This document shows positions 35,393-43,669 of a stretch of DNA of 43,669 bases, piece by piece. The stretch's first letter is position 1, and the number at the start of each line of letters is the position of its first letter. The notes beneath the pieces are model-generated. The model had not been told where the DNA came from and ran no database searches. It saw only the letters and a list, made by a program, of their open reading frames with translations. This DNA comes from Ferrovibrio sp. (GTDB taxonomy: Bacteria > Pseudomonadota > Alphaproteobacteria > Ferrovibrionales > Ferrovibrionaceae), in NCBI RefSeq assembly GCF_029255545.1, contig NZ_JANLJJ010000022.1:32129-75797 (forward strand), given 5' to 3'. The position numbers and the translations under genes are program-made.

Positions 35393-36595
35393 TCAGACCC
35401 GCTCAATCACCATGGCAATACCCTGGCCGACGCCGATGCACATGGTGCAGAGGCCATAGCGGCCGCCGGTGCGCTCCAGATGGTTCAGCGCCGTGGTGAT
35501 CAGGCGCGCGCCGCTCATGCCCAGCGGATGGCCAATGGCAATTGCGCCGCCATTGGGATTTACATAAGTGGCATCGTCGGGAACTTTCAGTTCGCGCAGG
35601 ACGGCGAGGGCCTGCGCCGCGAAAGCCTCGTTCAGCTCGATCACATCCATGTCGCGGATGCTCAGGCCCGCCTTGGCCAGAACCTTCTCGGTGGCGGGAA
35701 CCGGCCCAATGCCCATGATGCGGGGCGGCACGCCGGCTGCGGCGGTGGCAATAATGCGACCGCGCGGCGTCAGGCCATGCTTCTTGGCGGCGGCCTCGGC
35801 GGCCAGAATCAGGGCTGCGGCGCCGTCATTCACCCCGGAGGCATTGCCGGCTGTCACCGTGCCGCCCTGGCGGAATGGCGTTGGCAGTTTGGCCAGCGCT
35901 TCGATCGAGGTGTCGCGCGGATGTTCGTCGCGGTCCACCACGACAGGATCGCCCTTGCGGCTGGGGATGGTAACCGATGTGATCTCCGCCTCGAACAGGC
36001 CAAGCTTGATCGCGTTGAGCGCGCGCTGCTGGCTGCGCAGGGCAAAGGCATCCTGATCGGCGCGGCTGATCTGGAACTGCTCGGCCACGTTCTCGGCGGT
36101 TTCCGGCATGGAATCGACGCCGTATTTCTGCTTCATCAGCTTGTTGACGAAACGCCAGCCAATGGTGGTGTCATGGATTTCAACGGTGCGCGAGAATGCG
36201 CTTTCCGCCTTGGCCATTACGAAGGGCGCGCGGCTCATGCTCTCCACGCCGCCAGCGATAACCAGATCGAGTTCACCGGTCTTGATGCCGCGGGCGGCGC
36301 TGCCCGCTGCCTCAAGGCCGGAACCGCACAGGCGATTCACGGTGGCGCCAGGAACCTTCTCGGGCAGGCCAGCCAGCAGCAGGGCCATGCGGGCGACGTT
36401 GCGGTTGTCTTCGCCGGCCTGGTTGGCGCAACCGAAAATTACGTCGTCGATGGCGTCCCAGTCGACGGCCGGGTTGCGTTGCATCAGTGCCTTGATTGGC
36501 ACGGCGCCCAGATCGTCGGCGCGGATGCTGGACAGGGCGCCGCCATAGCGGCCAACGGGCGTACGAATGGCGTCGCAGATGAATGCCTCGGTCAT
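35393..36595 (-). CDS. pcaF: 3-oxoadipyl-CoA / acetyl-CoA C-acyltransferase (thiolase)
   Basis: A 400-residue thiolase, the size of PcaF. The N-terminal [20 protein letters not shown] and the [21 protein letters not shown] segment are close to the beta-ketoadipyl-CoA thiolases. The nucleophile is Cys90 in NRLCGSG; the [10 protein letters not shown] histidine and the C-terminal CMCIGVGQG cysteine complete the active site. It would split 3-oxoadipyl-CoA to succinyl-CoA and acetyl-CoA at the end of aromatic degradation; a general acetoacetyl-CoA or acyl thiolase role cannot be excluded, because no other pca gene is adjacent. The ATG at 36595 has GGGAGA just upstream. A terminator hairpin follows its stop. 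Confidence 0.88.
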   Translation of the reverse strand: MTEAFICDAIRTPVGRYGGALSSIRADDLGAVPIKALMQRNPAVDWDAIDDVIFGCANQAGEDNRNVARMALLLAGLPEKVPGATVNRLCGSGLEAAGSAARGIKTGELDLVIAGGVESMSRAPFVMAKAESAFSRTVEIHDTTIGWRFVNKLMKQKYGVDSMPETAENVAEQFQISRADQDAFALRSQQRALNAIKLGLFEAEITSVTIPSRKGDPVVVDRDEHPRDTSIEALAKLPTPFRQGGTVTAGNASGVNDGAAALILAAEAAAKKHGLTPRGRIIATAAAGVPPRIMGIGPVPATEKVLAKAGLSIRDMDVIELNEAFAAQALAVLRELKVPDDATYVNPNGGAIAIGHPLGMSGARLITTALNHLERTGGRYGLCTMCIGVGQGIAMVIERV

Positions 36596-36656
36596 GTGTC
36601 TCTCCCTAGGGTCTTTCGGCCGAGTGGAACGATACCGCAGAATGGCCTGAGTCTGA

Positions 36657-37664
36657 TCAGACCGGCGGGGTGCGGCTGATGATGGCCGAGTAAAGCGCCG
36701 AGTCAACATTCCCACCCGAGGCAACGGCAATCACCGTGCGGTTAGCGCACGGCACTTTGCCATTCAGGACGCTGGCCAGCGCGGCGGCGCCGCCGGGTTC
36801 GACGACGAGTTTGAAGTAATGAAACGCGGTGGCAATGGCGGTCTCCACCTCGGCATCAGTCGCTGAAACGGCGCCGGCCAGATTGGCGCTCATCACGCCA
36901 AAGGTGATGTCGCCCGGATGCGGGGCCATCAGGGCATCGCAGAACGTATTACCCTTGCCGGCATGGCTGACGATCCTGCCTGCCTTCAGGGAAAGGTCGA
37001 TATCGTCGAACTGGTCCGGCTCGGCGCAGTAAACCTCGGTGCCGGGCAGGCGATCCTTGATCGCCAGCGCAACGCCCGAGATCAGGCCGCCGCCGGAAGC
37101 GGGCGCCAGAACCGCATCGGGAACAATATCGCGTTCGGCACATTGCGCGGCGATTTCCAGGCCGATGGTACCCTGGCCCGAGATGATGAAGGGATCGTTG
37201 AAAGGCGGGACCAGCGTCATGCCGCGTTCGTCGCAATAACGCCGCCCGATCGCCTCGCGATCTTCCTTGTAACGATCGTAGAGCACCACCTCGGCGCCAT
37301 AGGCACGCGTGTTGGCGATCTTGATCGCCGGCGCGTCGCTCGGCATCACGATCACCGCCGGCGCGCCGCACAGGCGTGCGGCCCAGGCGGCGGCCTGGGC
37401 GTGGTTGCCCGACGAGAAGGCGACGATGCCGCGTTTGCGCTCTTCGGCATCCAGCCGGCTGATTCGGTTATAGGCGCCACGGAACTTGAACGAGCCGGTT
37501 ACCTGCAAAGGCTCGGCCTTGATCAGCAGACGCCCACCGAGCTTCTCGTTCAGGAAACGGTTTTCCAGCAGCGGCGTCTGCACGGCGATGCCGCGCAGGC
37601 ATTTGGCGGCATTTTCCACATCGGCAACGGTCGGCAGCGGTGGCCGTTTGGCTGGAGCGTTCAT
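36657..37664 (-). CDS. Threonine/serine dehydratase, PLP-dependent, without regulatory domain
   Basis: A 335-residue fold-type II PLP enzyme. The Schiff-base lysine is Lys60 in GSFKFRGAYN, followed by FSSGNHAQ (substrate loop), PASGGGLISG (phosphate-binding glycine loop) and VASGGNVD near the C-terminus. It stops before the ACT-like regulatory domain of biosynthetic IlvA, so it is a catabolic or anaerobic-type threonine dehydratase or a hydroxyaspartate/serine lyase. The product would be a 2-oxo acid and ammonia. TATAAA on the minus strand at 37728-37733 could be its -10, but the -35 is poor. It is upstream of and co-oriented with the thiolase gene, about 60 bases apart. Confidence 0.9.
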   Translation of the reverse strand: MNAPAKRPPLPTVADVENAAKCLRGIAVQTPLLENRFLNEKLGGRLLIKAEPLQVTGSFKFRGAYNRISRLDAEERKRGIVAFSSGNHAQAAAWAARLCGAPAVIVMPSDAPAIKIANTRAYGAEVVLYDRYKEDREAIGRRYCDERGMTLVPPFNDPFIISGQGTIGLEIAAQCAERDIVPDAVLAPASGGGLISGVALAIKDRLPGTEVYCAEPDQFDDIDLSLKAGRIVSHAGKGNTFCDALMAPHPGDITFGVMSANLAGAVSATDAEVETAIATAFHYFKLVVEPGGAAALASVLNGKVPCANRTVIAVASGGNVDSALYSAIISRTPPV

Positions 37665-37752
37665 GAAGCGGTTCTCCGAAATCGTATTTGGCTCAACATT
37701 GCCGGACCCCGAACCCGGCAGGGCTGGTTTATATCATGCGGTCGCGCAGGCT

Positions 37753-38619
37753 CTACAGTCTGGCCAGAAAGGCGTCGATAGCAGCCACGGCTTCAGGTTC
37801 GTCCAGTTGCGGTACGTGGCCGACATCTGGCACGGTCACCGCAACCATGCCGGCATGTTCGCGTTTCATCCGCACCAGGGTCTCGGCCGTCAGGATGTCT
37901 GACAGTGTACCACGCAGGGCCAGCAGCGGGACATGGCGCAAGCCGCGAAATAGCGGCCAGAGATCAGGCAGGGGCTGCCTGGCCTGTTCGCGCATGGCCT
38001 GGGCGATGTTCAGGTCGTAATCCAGTCGCAGGCCACCACGAGAGGTATCTTCGGTGAAGGTGGCGCGGGCGATGCGCATCCAGCTGTCGCTGCCAAGCTT
38101 TGGATAGGCTGGGGCATATGTGCGCTGCAGGATGGCCATGGCCGTTTCGTAATCCGGTGCGAAAATCGGATTGCCGATATACCCCGCAATCCGCTGGCGG
38201 CCTGACTCGCTGACATCAGGGCCGACATCATTGAGGATCACGCCGGCCAGCGCGGTTGGCATGGCGGTGGCCATCGCCATGGCCATGATGCCGCCCATCG
38301 AAGTCCCGAGCACGACCACGCGATGCAGATGGGTGACGGCCAGCAGATGTTGCAGGTCGCTGAGATAAACGGATGGCTGGTAGTTGGATGAATCTGGATC
38401 GTAGGCCGAGCGGCCGCGGCCACGGAAATCGAAGCAGATCACGCGCCGTTCAGCCGCATGCCGCAGGGCGAAATCGTGAAAGTCCCTGGCGTTGCGGGTC
38501 AGGCCGGGCAGGCAGAGCAGGGGAAGGCGCGTTGCGTGGCGTTGGCCGTAATCGCGGTAATACAGACGCAGATCATCCTGGGCGTGGAAGTAATGCTCGG
38601 TGAATTCTCCGGCTGCCAT
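37753..38619 (-). CDS. Alpha/beta hydrolase
   Basis: A 288-residue single-domain alpha/beta hydrolase. The oxyanion segment is LCLPGLTRNARDF, the nucleophile elbow is GTSMGG with Ser107, an acidic residue is in RGTLSDIL near 245, and the catalytic histidine is in GHVPQLDEP near 270. The substrate is unknown; esters, enol-lactones and haloalkanoates fit the fold. It lies five bases after the lytic transglycosylase stop in the same direction, so the two are probably one transcript, but a functional link is not evident. Confidence 0.9.
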   Translation of the reverse strand: MAAGEFTEHYFHAQDDLRLYYRDYGQRHATRLPLLCLPGLTRNARDFHDFALRHAAERRVICFDFRGRGRSAYDPDSSNYQPSVYLSDLQHLLAVTHLHRVVVLGTSMGGIMAMAMATAMPTALAGVILNDVGPDVSESGRQRIAGYIGNPIFAPDYETAMAILQRTYAPAYPKLGSDSWMRIARATFTEDTSRGGLRLDYDLNIAQAMREQARQPLPDLWPLFRGLRHVPLLALRGTLSDILTAETLVRMKREHAGMVAVTVPDVGHVPQLDEPEAVAAIDAFLARL

Positions 38620-38624
38620 GTGGT

Positions 38625-40802
38625 TCAGCAGTCTTCGCCGCTGCAGGCCTGCCGCACCGTGCCGCGCATATCGACGTAGAGGCGTTCAAGATTCGTCTGC
38701 CTGTTGCCCAGCAGGACGCGGTAAATCTGCACGCCTTCCAAAACCCGCTGCACATAGTTCCGCGTTTCCGAGAAGGGAATCAATTCGATCCAGTCGATCA
38801 CATCGACATGCGGCTGACGCGGATCACCCCAATCGCGGATCCAGCGCCGAACCCGGCCTTCGCCGGCATTATAGGCGGCCAGAGCCAGCACGTAATTGTT
38901 GCTCCAGTTCTGCAGCAGGCCATTCAGGTAATAGGCGCCGAGGCGAACATTGTAACTGGCATCGTTGGTCAGGCTGGCCTGCTGGTATGCGGTTTTTATC
39001 TCTTTGGCGACGCCCTTTGCGGTTGCCGGCATCAACTGCATCAGACCACGCGCGCCGGCTGGCGAAACCGCGAACTGGTTGAACTCGCTTTCCTGTCGCG
39101 ACAGGGCCAGGACCAGGGCGGTCTCCGGCGCGCTGGTATGCAGCATCGGCTCGACCAGCGGGAAACTCTCCCGGACCAGGATGATGTTCTGCCGTGCCGA
39201 TCGTTTGGTCGCGGTCACGGCAAGATCGACCCGGCGCAGATTGCGGGCCAGTTGCGCCACCAGTTTGTGTTCTTCCGGGTTATCCGCGGTATGCACCAGT
39301 CGCAGGATGAATGGGCGTAGGCGGTCTTCCTGATCCAGTTCGACCAGGATACGGGCAACCCGCACCACCTCCCGTCGTTCGAAATGCCGCGTCGTCTCGG
39401 CGCTCACCTGGGTTGACTCGGGAAGTTCGAGCGGACTTCCGGGGTTGATGGCATGGGCAGCAAGCTGGCCGTAGAACGTGGTGCTGTGCCGGGCTGCCTC
39501 GGCATAGGATAGCCGGGCCTGTTCGGCGTTGCCGAATGCGTCATGGGTACGGCCGAGCCAGTAGCCGGCGCGGGACAGGCTGACCGGATAGCGCACGCTG
39601 TCCTGCAGCTTCGTGAAATGCTTCAGCGCCGTCTGCGGTTCCTGCAGCAGGCGCAATGCTATCCAGCCGGCCAGCCATTCGGCTTCCGCCAGGGCGCTGC
39701 CGCCTTTCAGGCCATGGCCGGCCGCCAGCCGATAGGCTTCCGAGATACGGCCCTCGGCCATCGCCTTGCGGGCGCGGTGATGCCGCTCAACCCACCATTT
39801 CTCGGCCCGGCCAAGATCGTCAGGCGCGTTGTAAAGCAGGGCTTCCACGCCGTCGTCCATGCCGCGTTTGCGCTGCCAGCGCAGGCGGTCATAGGCCAGG
39901 CCGCCATCCTCGCGCAGCTGCGCCGGCAGGCCGGCGACCAGTTTCTCCGCCCCGGCGACGTTACTGGCAAGCGCGATGCGGGTTTCCGCCAGCCGGCGGG
40001 CATCGGTGTCCAGACGTGGCAGCATGCGCCGGGCGGCCTCGATATTGGCATCCCACAACAGCCGGTCGGTGCGGGCGGCATTGTCGGCATTGGAAAAACG
40101 CTGACCGAATTCCGCCCACAGGATTTTCTCGTCGCGCAGCGCCAGATTGCCGTCCACCCAGGCGCGCCGCATCACCGGGAAGGCCTCTGCCTCGCGGCCC
40201 AGCCGCAGCAGGGCCTCTCCCAGCCGCAGCAGGCCGAGGCCGGTTTCCGGCGGGTGGGCATCGAACCAGGCAATGATGCGCCCATCGCCGGTTGCGCCGT
40301 TCATGGCCTCCTCGGCGCGACGCAGCAGGGCTTCGCGGGCCGGCCAGTCCGGCTTGGTTTCGATGAAGCTGGCGATATCCTCGAAAGAAGCGCCGCTATT
40401 GGCGGCCTGAAGCCAGAGCCAGCGGATCAGCTGCGGGATCAGCGGGTCGCGGGCGGCGGCTGCGATCCGGCGGGCGGCATCGAAACGCCTCGCTTCGGCC
40501 TCCTGCAGCGCCTTGCGGCCGATCTCGCGGTCGGCGGCGCTGAGCAGGGTATGCTTGGCAGGCAGCTGGGTCTGTTCGGGGCGGGCCGGCGGCGTGCCGC
40601 GGCGCGGCTTGCTGGCCGGCAGCGGAGCGGTGGCGGATGCCGAGGCCAGCTCGGCGGCCGGCTTGGTTTCCGGCGTCGGCTGGCGGGCGGTGGCCGATGC
40701 GGTCCAGGGGGCGAACCAGCCCAGGACAAGCCCACCCAGCAGGGCCAGGCTGAGAGGCCGGCGCCAGCGGCGGGAGGGACAATCGATACAATGCTGCGAC
40801 AC
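38625..40802 (-). CDS. Soluble lytic murein transglycosylase (Slt70-like)
   Basis: A 725-residue periplasmic peptidoglycan hydrolase. A signal peptide ([16 protein letters not shown]) and an Ala/Pro-rich linker of about 60 residues lead into a long alpha-helical superhelix. The SLT catalytic domain begins near residue 560 with [20 protein letters not shown], whose glutamate at about 571 is the catalytic acid, followed by [12 protein letters not shown] and AYNAGEGRV. It cleaves the MurNAc-GlcNAc bond to give 1,6-anhydro ends, for wall turnover and machinery insertion. The start is GTG at 40802, with no strong ribosome site, so the exact N-terminus is less sure. It is divergent from dapA. Confidence 0.92.
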   Translation of the reverse strand: MSQHCIDCPSRRWRRPLSLALLGGLVLGWFAPWTASATARQPTPETKPAAELASASATAPLPASKPRRGTPPARPEQTQLPAKHTLLSAADREIGRKALQEAEARRFDAARRIAAAARDPLIPQLIRWLWLQAANSGASFEDIASFIETKPDWPAREALLRRAEEAMNGATGDGRIIAWFDAHPPETGLGLLRLGEALLRLGREAEAFPVMRRAWVDGNLALRDEKILWAEFGQRFSNADNAARTDRLLWDANIEAARRMLPRLDTDARRLAETRIALASNVAGAEKLVAGLPAQLREDGGLAYDRLRWQRKRGMDDGVEALLYNAPDDLGRAEKWWVERHHRARKAMAEGRISEAYRLAAGHGLKGGSALAEAEWLAGWIALRLLQEPQTALKHFTKLQDSVRYPVSLSRAGYWLGRTHDAFGNAEQARLSYAEAARHSTTFYGQLAAHAINPGSPLELPESTQVSAETTRHFERREVVRVARILVELDQEDRLRPFILRLVHTADNPEEHKLVAQLARNLRRVDLAVTATKRSARQNIILVRESFPLVEPMLHTSAPETALVLALSRQESEFNQFAVSPAGARGLMQLMPATAKGVAKEIKTAYQQASLTNDASYNVRLGAYYLNGLLQNWSNNYVLALAAYNAGEGRVRRWIRDWGDPRQPHVDVIDWIELIPFSETRNYVQRVLEGVQIYRVLLGNRQTNLERLYVDMRGTVRQACSGEDC

Positions 40803-40942
40803 GGCGAATCTTTCGCAAATCCAAATACATGATAACAGGCCGCGGAGCTTGGCAAAAGCGCGGCTTGCCCTTGATGGAGGCTGCCGGCACGGGTAAGGTC
40901 GCAGCTTATCCGTTTGTAACGCGCAAAGGTAAAGGAACCACC

Positions 40943-41881
40943 ATGTTCAAGGGCTCGTTCGTCGCACTGATCACCCCGTTCAGGAAGGGGAAGGTGGACG
41001 AGAAAGCGTTCGGCGATTTCGTCGAATGGCAGATTGCCCAGGGCACGCATGGCTTGGTGCCGGTCGGCACCACCGGCGAGTCCCCGACCCTGAGCCATGA
41101 CGAGCACAAGCGCGTGGTTGAGATCTGCATCGAGGCCTCCCATGGCCGCGTGCCGGTGATGGCCGGCACAGGCTCGAACTCGACCGATGAGGCGATCGAG
41201 CTGACCCGCCATGCCCAGGAAGCCGGCGCCGATGCCGCGTTGATCGTGACGCCGTATTACAACAAGCCGACCCAGGCCGGCCTGTATGCCCATTACAAGG
41301 CGATCCACGACGCGACGAAGATCCCGATCTTCATCTACAATATCCCGCCGCGCTGCGTGATCGACATGTCGGTGGAGACCATGGCGGCGTTGTCCAAGCT
41401 GCCGCGCATCCGCGGCGTCAAGGATGCTACCGGCAATATCGAGCGCCCGCTGCTGCAGCGTATCGCCTCGGGCCCGAAATTCTGCCAGCTCGATGGCGAT
41501 GATACCACCGCGCTGGCCTTCAACGCGCATGGCGGCACCGGCTGCATCTCGGTGACCGGCAATATCGCGCCCAGGCTGGTGGCGCAGATGCAGGAAGCCA
41601 GCCTGTCGGGCGATCATGCCAAGGCGTTGGCGATCCAGGAAAAGCTGATGCCGCTGCACAAGTCGCTGTTCGCCGAGACCAGCCCAGGCCCGGTGAAATA
41701 TGCCGCCGAGCTGCTGGGTATCTGCTCGGCCGAACTGCGCCTGCCGATGGTGCCGCCCAGCAAGGCAACCACCGACCGCGTGAAGGCATTGGTCAAGGCG
41801 CTCGGCCTGACCGGTCCCAAGCAGAAGTCGGGGAGCAAGAGCGCCCCCGGCAAGGCCTCGGCGAAGAAAAAGAAGAAGTAA
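40943..41881 (+). CDS. dapA: 4-hydroxy-tetrahydrodipicolinate synthase
   Basis: A 312-residue DapA, which condenses pyruvate with aspartate semialdehyde at the first committed step of lysine and diaminopimelate synthesis. The Schiff-base lysine is Lys160 (RGVKDATGN), Tyr132 lies in FIYNIPPR, and the [10 protein letters not shown] and PYYNKPTQ loops are intact. The core ends near residue 290; a Lys/Ser/Ala tail of about 20 residues ending in five lysines follows, which the E. coli enzyme lacks. The ATG at 40943 has AAAGGA six bases upstream; the frame reads farther up to 40829 but without a family start. It is followed by smpB after six bases. Confidence 0.97.
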   Translation: MFKGSFVALITPFRKGKVDEKAFGDFVEWQIAQGTHGLVPVGTTGESPTLSHDEHKRVVEICIEASHGRVPVMAGTGSNSTDEAIELTRHAQEAGADAALIVTPYYNKPTQAGLYAHYKAIHDATKIPIFIYNIPPRCVIDMSVETMAALSKLPRIRGVKDATGNIERPLLQRIASGPKFCQLDGDDTTALAFNAHGGTGCISVTGNIAPRLVAQMQEASLSGDHAKALAIQEKLMPLHKSLFAETSPGPVKYAAELLGICSAELRLPMVPPSKATTDRVKALVKALGLTGPKQKSGSKSAPGKASAKKKKK

Positions 41882-41887
41882 TCATTC

Positions 41888-42355
41888 ATGGCATTCGAAC
41901 CGCGCACGGTGGCTGATAACCGCCGCGCGCGCTACGACTATCATCTGGACGACACCTTCGATGCCGGCATCGTATTGGTCGGCTCCGAAGTCAAAAGCCT
42001 GCGCGGCGGCCGCGCCAGCATCCAGGACGCCTATGCGGCCGAGCAGGATGGCGAGATCTGGCTGATCAACTGCCATATCCCGGAATATCATGGCGCCAAC
42101 CGCTTCAATCACGAGCCGCGCCGGCAGCGCAAATTGCTGCTCAAGCATAAAGAGATCGACAAGCTGATCGGCGCCCTGAAGCGCGGCGGCGTGACTTTGG
42201 TGCCCCTGAGCATATATTTCAACGAGCGTGGTCGGGCCAAGGTCAAGATCGCGCTCGCGCGCGGCAAGAAGCTGCACGACAAGCGCGAGACGGAGAAGGC
42301 GCGCGACTGGGATCGCGAGAAGCACCGGCTGCTGCGCACCAAAAGCAGGGAATGA
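41888..42355 (+). CDS. smpB: tmRNA-binding protein SmpB
   Basis: A 155-residue SmpB, which places tmRNA in the ribosome during trans-translation of stalled mRNAs. Family marks include [34 protein letters not shown], and the basic C-terminal tail [15 protein letters not shown]. It lies just after dapA, the standard alphaproteobacterial order, and is probably on the same transcript. The ssrA gene for tmRNA itself is not in the window. Confidence 0.97.
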   Translation: MAFEPRTVADNRRARYDYHLDDTFDAGIVLVGSEVKSLRGGRASIQDAYAAEQDGEIWLINCHIPEYHGANRFNHEPRRQRKLLLKHKEIDKLIGALKRGGVTLVPLSIYFNERGRAKVKIALARGKKLHDKRETEKARDWDREKHRLLRTKSRE

Positions 42356-42380
42356 CCGCAGTATCCTTATGGAGGCGGCG

Positions 42381-43055
42381 ATGAGTGACGAGGAGTACAA
42401 GCCGGGCCTGATTGGCCAGATCAGGGACAAGTTGATTGCCTCGAAGCAGCAATGGGCGAAAGACGGCCGCCTGCTGACGGGGGAAACCGCGACGCCGAAC
42501 CAGCGGCGCCTGCCGCCGGGCCAGCGCCTGGTGCGCGACTGGCCGGTGCTCGATCTCGGCGTGCAGCCCAACATCCTGCTCGACCGCTGGCAGCTCAGCG
42601 TTGGCGGCCTGGTGCAGAATCCGGTCAAGCTGACCTGGAACGATTTCCTCGACCTGCCGCAGATGGATACCGTATCCGACATCCATTGCGTTACCGCCTG
42701 GTCGCGCTACGACAACCGCTGGAGCGGTGTGCTGGCCAGCGATTTCCTCAGGCTGGTGAAGCCACATGCCGATGCCCGTCATATCGTGTTCCAGTCCTAT
42801 GATGGCTATGCCACCAACGTGACGCTGGAGATGTTTTCAGCCGCTGACGTGCTGCTGGCGCATTCCTGGGATGGCGCGCCGCTGACGCGCGAACATGGCG
42901 GACCCGTGCGTATCGTGATGCCGAAATTCTATTTCTGGAAATCGGCGAAATGGATCAAACATATCGCCTTCCTCGACCGCGATGCACCGGGCTACTGGGA
43001 AGTGCGCGGCTATCACAATACCGGCAACCCGTGGAAGGAAGAGCGTTACGGCTAA
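42381..43055 (+). CDS. Sulfite-oxidase-type molybdopterin-dependent oxidoreductase
   Basis: A 224-residue protein of the oxidoreductase molybdopterin-binding fold (YuiH/SorA-like family). The molybdenum-coordinating cysteine is Cys103 in IHCVTAWSRYDN, and the TREHGGPVRIVMPKFYFWKS segment is the family's cofactor-contacting region. It has no signal peptide and no dimerisation domain, so it is probably cytoplasmic; its electron partner and substrate are unknown. GGAGG at 42371-42375, five bases before the ATG at 42381, decides this start; that GGAGG lies within the reading from an earlier ATG at 42369. It follows smpB after 25 bases. Confidence 0.88.
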   Translation: MSDEEYKPGLIGQIRDKLIASKQQWAKDGRLLTGETATPNQRRLPPGQRLVRDWPVLDLGVQPNILLDRWQLSVGGLVQNPVKLTWNDFLDLPQMDTVSDIHCVTAWSRYDNRWSGVLASDFLRLVKPHADARHIVFQSYDGYATNVTLEMFSAADVLLAHSWDGAPLTREHGGPVRIVMPKFYFWKSAKWIKHIAFLDRDAPGYWEVRGYHNTGNPWKEERYG

Positions 43056-43669
43056 GCCGGCGGGGGCCATTGCATGTCGGGGTCCAGCGGATAGATCGGT
43101 CGCGGTACCTGCCGCCAGGGCACGTTCTGCAGCACCGGGGTGGTCAGGCCGGGCACATCGACCTCGACGATACGGTCATCGGGGAAAAACTCGTCGAAGG
43201 CGGCCCGGAAATGGCCGCGTGATTTCACCACCAGGCTTCGTTGCCTGGCGATGTCGATGCCGAAGGTTTCGAAATACATCGGATCCAGCGCCTGGTGCCG
43301 GATCGCGGTTACCACAACCTGGATGCCGCCAACGGCAATCACGGCCGAAGGCCCGATATCGAGCGTGCGGCCCGCCGCCATGCCGCGACGGCCGACGAAG
43401 ATGCCGTTGCTGAGCGCGACGACCTTGCCTGGTGCCGTGAAAGGCTCGGAGAAGGTGGTGGTTTCGCTGCGATTGAAGCGCGCCTTGAATTCTGCGCCGA
43501 GGCCCAGCCGATGTGCCTCGGCAGCCAGCTCCGGGTCGAAAACCGGCCCGATGGCGCAGCCGGTTACCCCCGCCTTGTGGAAGGCGGCGAGGATGTAGGA
43601 CGTGTTGCCACGACCGCCGCCGCCGGGATTGTCGGCCACGTCGGCGAACAGTAGCGCGGGCCGGGCCGC
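43052..43669 (-). CDS. M81-family peptidase (MlrC-like), C-terminal part, 5' cut by window
   Basis: The frame is open to the window edge on the minus strand, so about 205 C-terminal residues are present. The sequence ALLFADVADNPGGGGRGNTSYIL, then GVTGCAIGPVFDPE, and later VVVTAIRHQALDPMYFETFGID and VVKSRGHFRAAF match the C-terminal domain of MlrC-type proteins (microcystinase C homologues, M81). The final LPYR-like segment is VPWRQVPRPIYPLD. The zinc site lies in the missing N-terminal part. Family members degrade small peptides, but most have unknown substrates. Its stop overlaps the oxidoreductase stop by four bases in convergent orientation. Confidence 0.9.
   Translation of the reverse strand, partial: AARPALLFADVADNPGGGGRGNTSYILAAFHKAGVTGCAIGPVFDPELAAEAHRLGLGAEFKARFNRSETTTFSEPFTAPGKVVALSNGIFVGRRGMAAGRTLDIGPSAVIAVGGIQVVVTAIRHQALDPMYFETFGIDIARQRSLVVKSRGHFRAAFDEFFPDDRIVEVDVPGLTTPVLQNVPWRQVPRPIYPLDPDMQWPPPA

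Noticed and set aside
37700-37720. Six-base-pair hairpin between the hydrolase and dehydratase genes
   Set aside because: Long loop, no T-tract on either strand; too weak to call a terminator.
39543-40832. 429-codon open frame opposite the lytic transglycosylase
   Set aside because: Antisense shadow of a well-supported protein with signal peptide and SLT domain.
1-43669. tRNA, rRNA, CRISPR, insertion sequences or prophage
   Set aside because: No cloverleaf, repeat-spacer pattern, transposase or phage protein was seen.

Overview
The window is GC-rich chromosomal DNA (about 60% or more by eye) from an alphaproteobacterium. The gene order supports this: recG facing sdhE-mfd, trpG-trpD-trpC-moaC-moeA, and a Slt-type lytic transglycosylase divergent from dapA-smpB. 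The families present (three methyl-accepting chemotaxis proteins, a PAS_5-like protein, TRAP transport) fit a motile Rhodospirillales-like heterotroph, but the species cannot be named from the sequence. Thirty-seven protein genes were called; two are cut by the window edges. I saw no rRNA, tRNA, CRISPR array, insertion sequence or phage gene. Coding density is high and no gap exceeds 300 bases.

Layout. 1-2910: end of a biotin-carrying propionyl-CoA carboxylase alpha subunit, its terminator, then MCP 1. 2915-8917: recG (minus), divergent from sdhE-mfd (plus), a repair block enclosing a flavinylation factor. 8914-10094: a PAS-domain protein behind a DsbA/FrnE-like thiol oxidoreductase. 10191-13395: an SDR oxidoreductase, a KefF/G-like flavoprotein and a KefB/C-like potassium efflux antiporter. 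13402-14079: an unrecognised cysteine-free protein. 14152-19758 (minus): a five-gene unit with a tripartite TRAP transporter, an MFS transporter and an AMP-forming acyl/aryl-CoA ligase, which reads as uptake and CoA activation of an organic acid. 19921-24963 (minus): trpG-trpD-trpC-moaC-moeA plus an RNase Z-like hydrolase; the first four junctions each overlap by four bases.

25138-31004: MCP 2, argC overlapping a gamma-carbonic anhydrase gene, a pentapeptide-repeat protein, a small DUF-type protein and an Hpt-like protein without the phosphorylatable histidine. 31131-35333: a Tat-exported PhoX-type phosphatase and, divergent, MCP 3, which has almost no periplasmic part but a C-terminal cytoplasmic sensor, with a sigma-28-like promoter upstream. 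35393-37664: a 3-oxoadipyl-CoA thiolase-like enzyme and a catabolic-type threonine/serine dehydratase. 37753-40802: an alpha/beta hydrolase and a soluble lytic transglycosylase. 40943-43055: dapA, smpB and a sulfite-oxidase-type molybdenum enzyme. 43052-43669: the C-terminal part of an MlrC-type (M81) peptidase.

Most of this is housekeeping metabolism with chemotaxis receptors scattered through it. I do not see a clear new multi-gene system. The best leads are the degenerate Hpt protein, the C-terminal-sensor MCP with its sigma-28-like promoter, the TRAP/MFS/CoA-ligase unit, the SdhE with an altered RGxxE motif, and the unknown cysteine-free protein.
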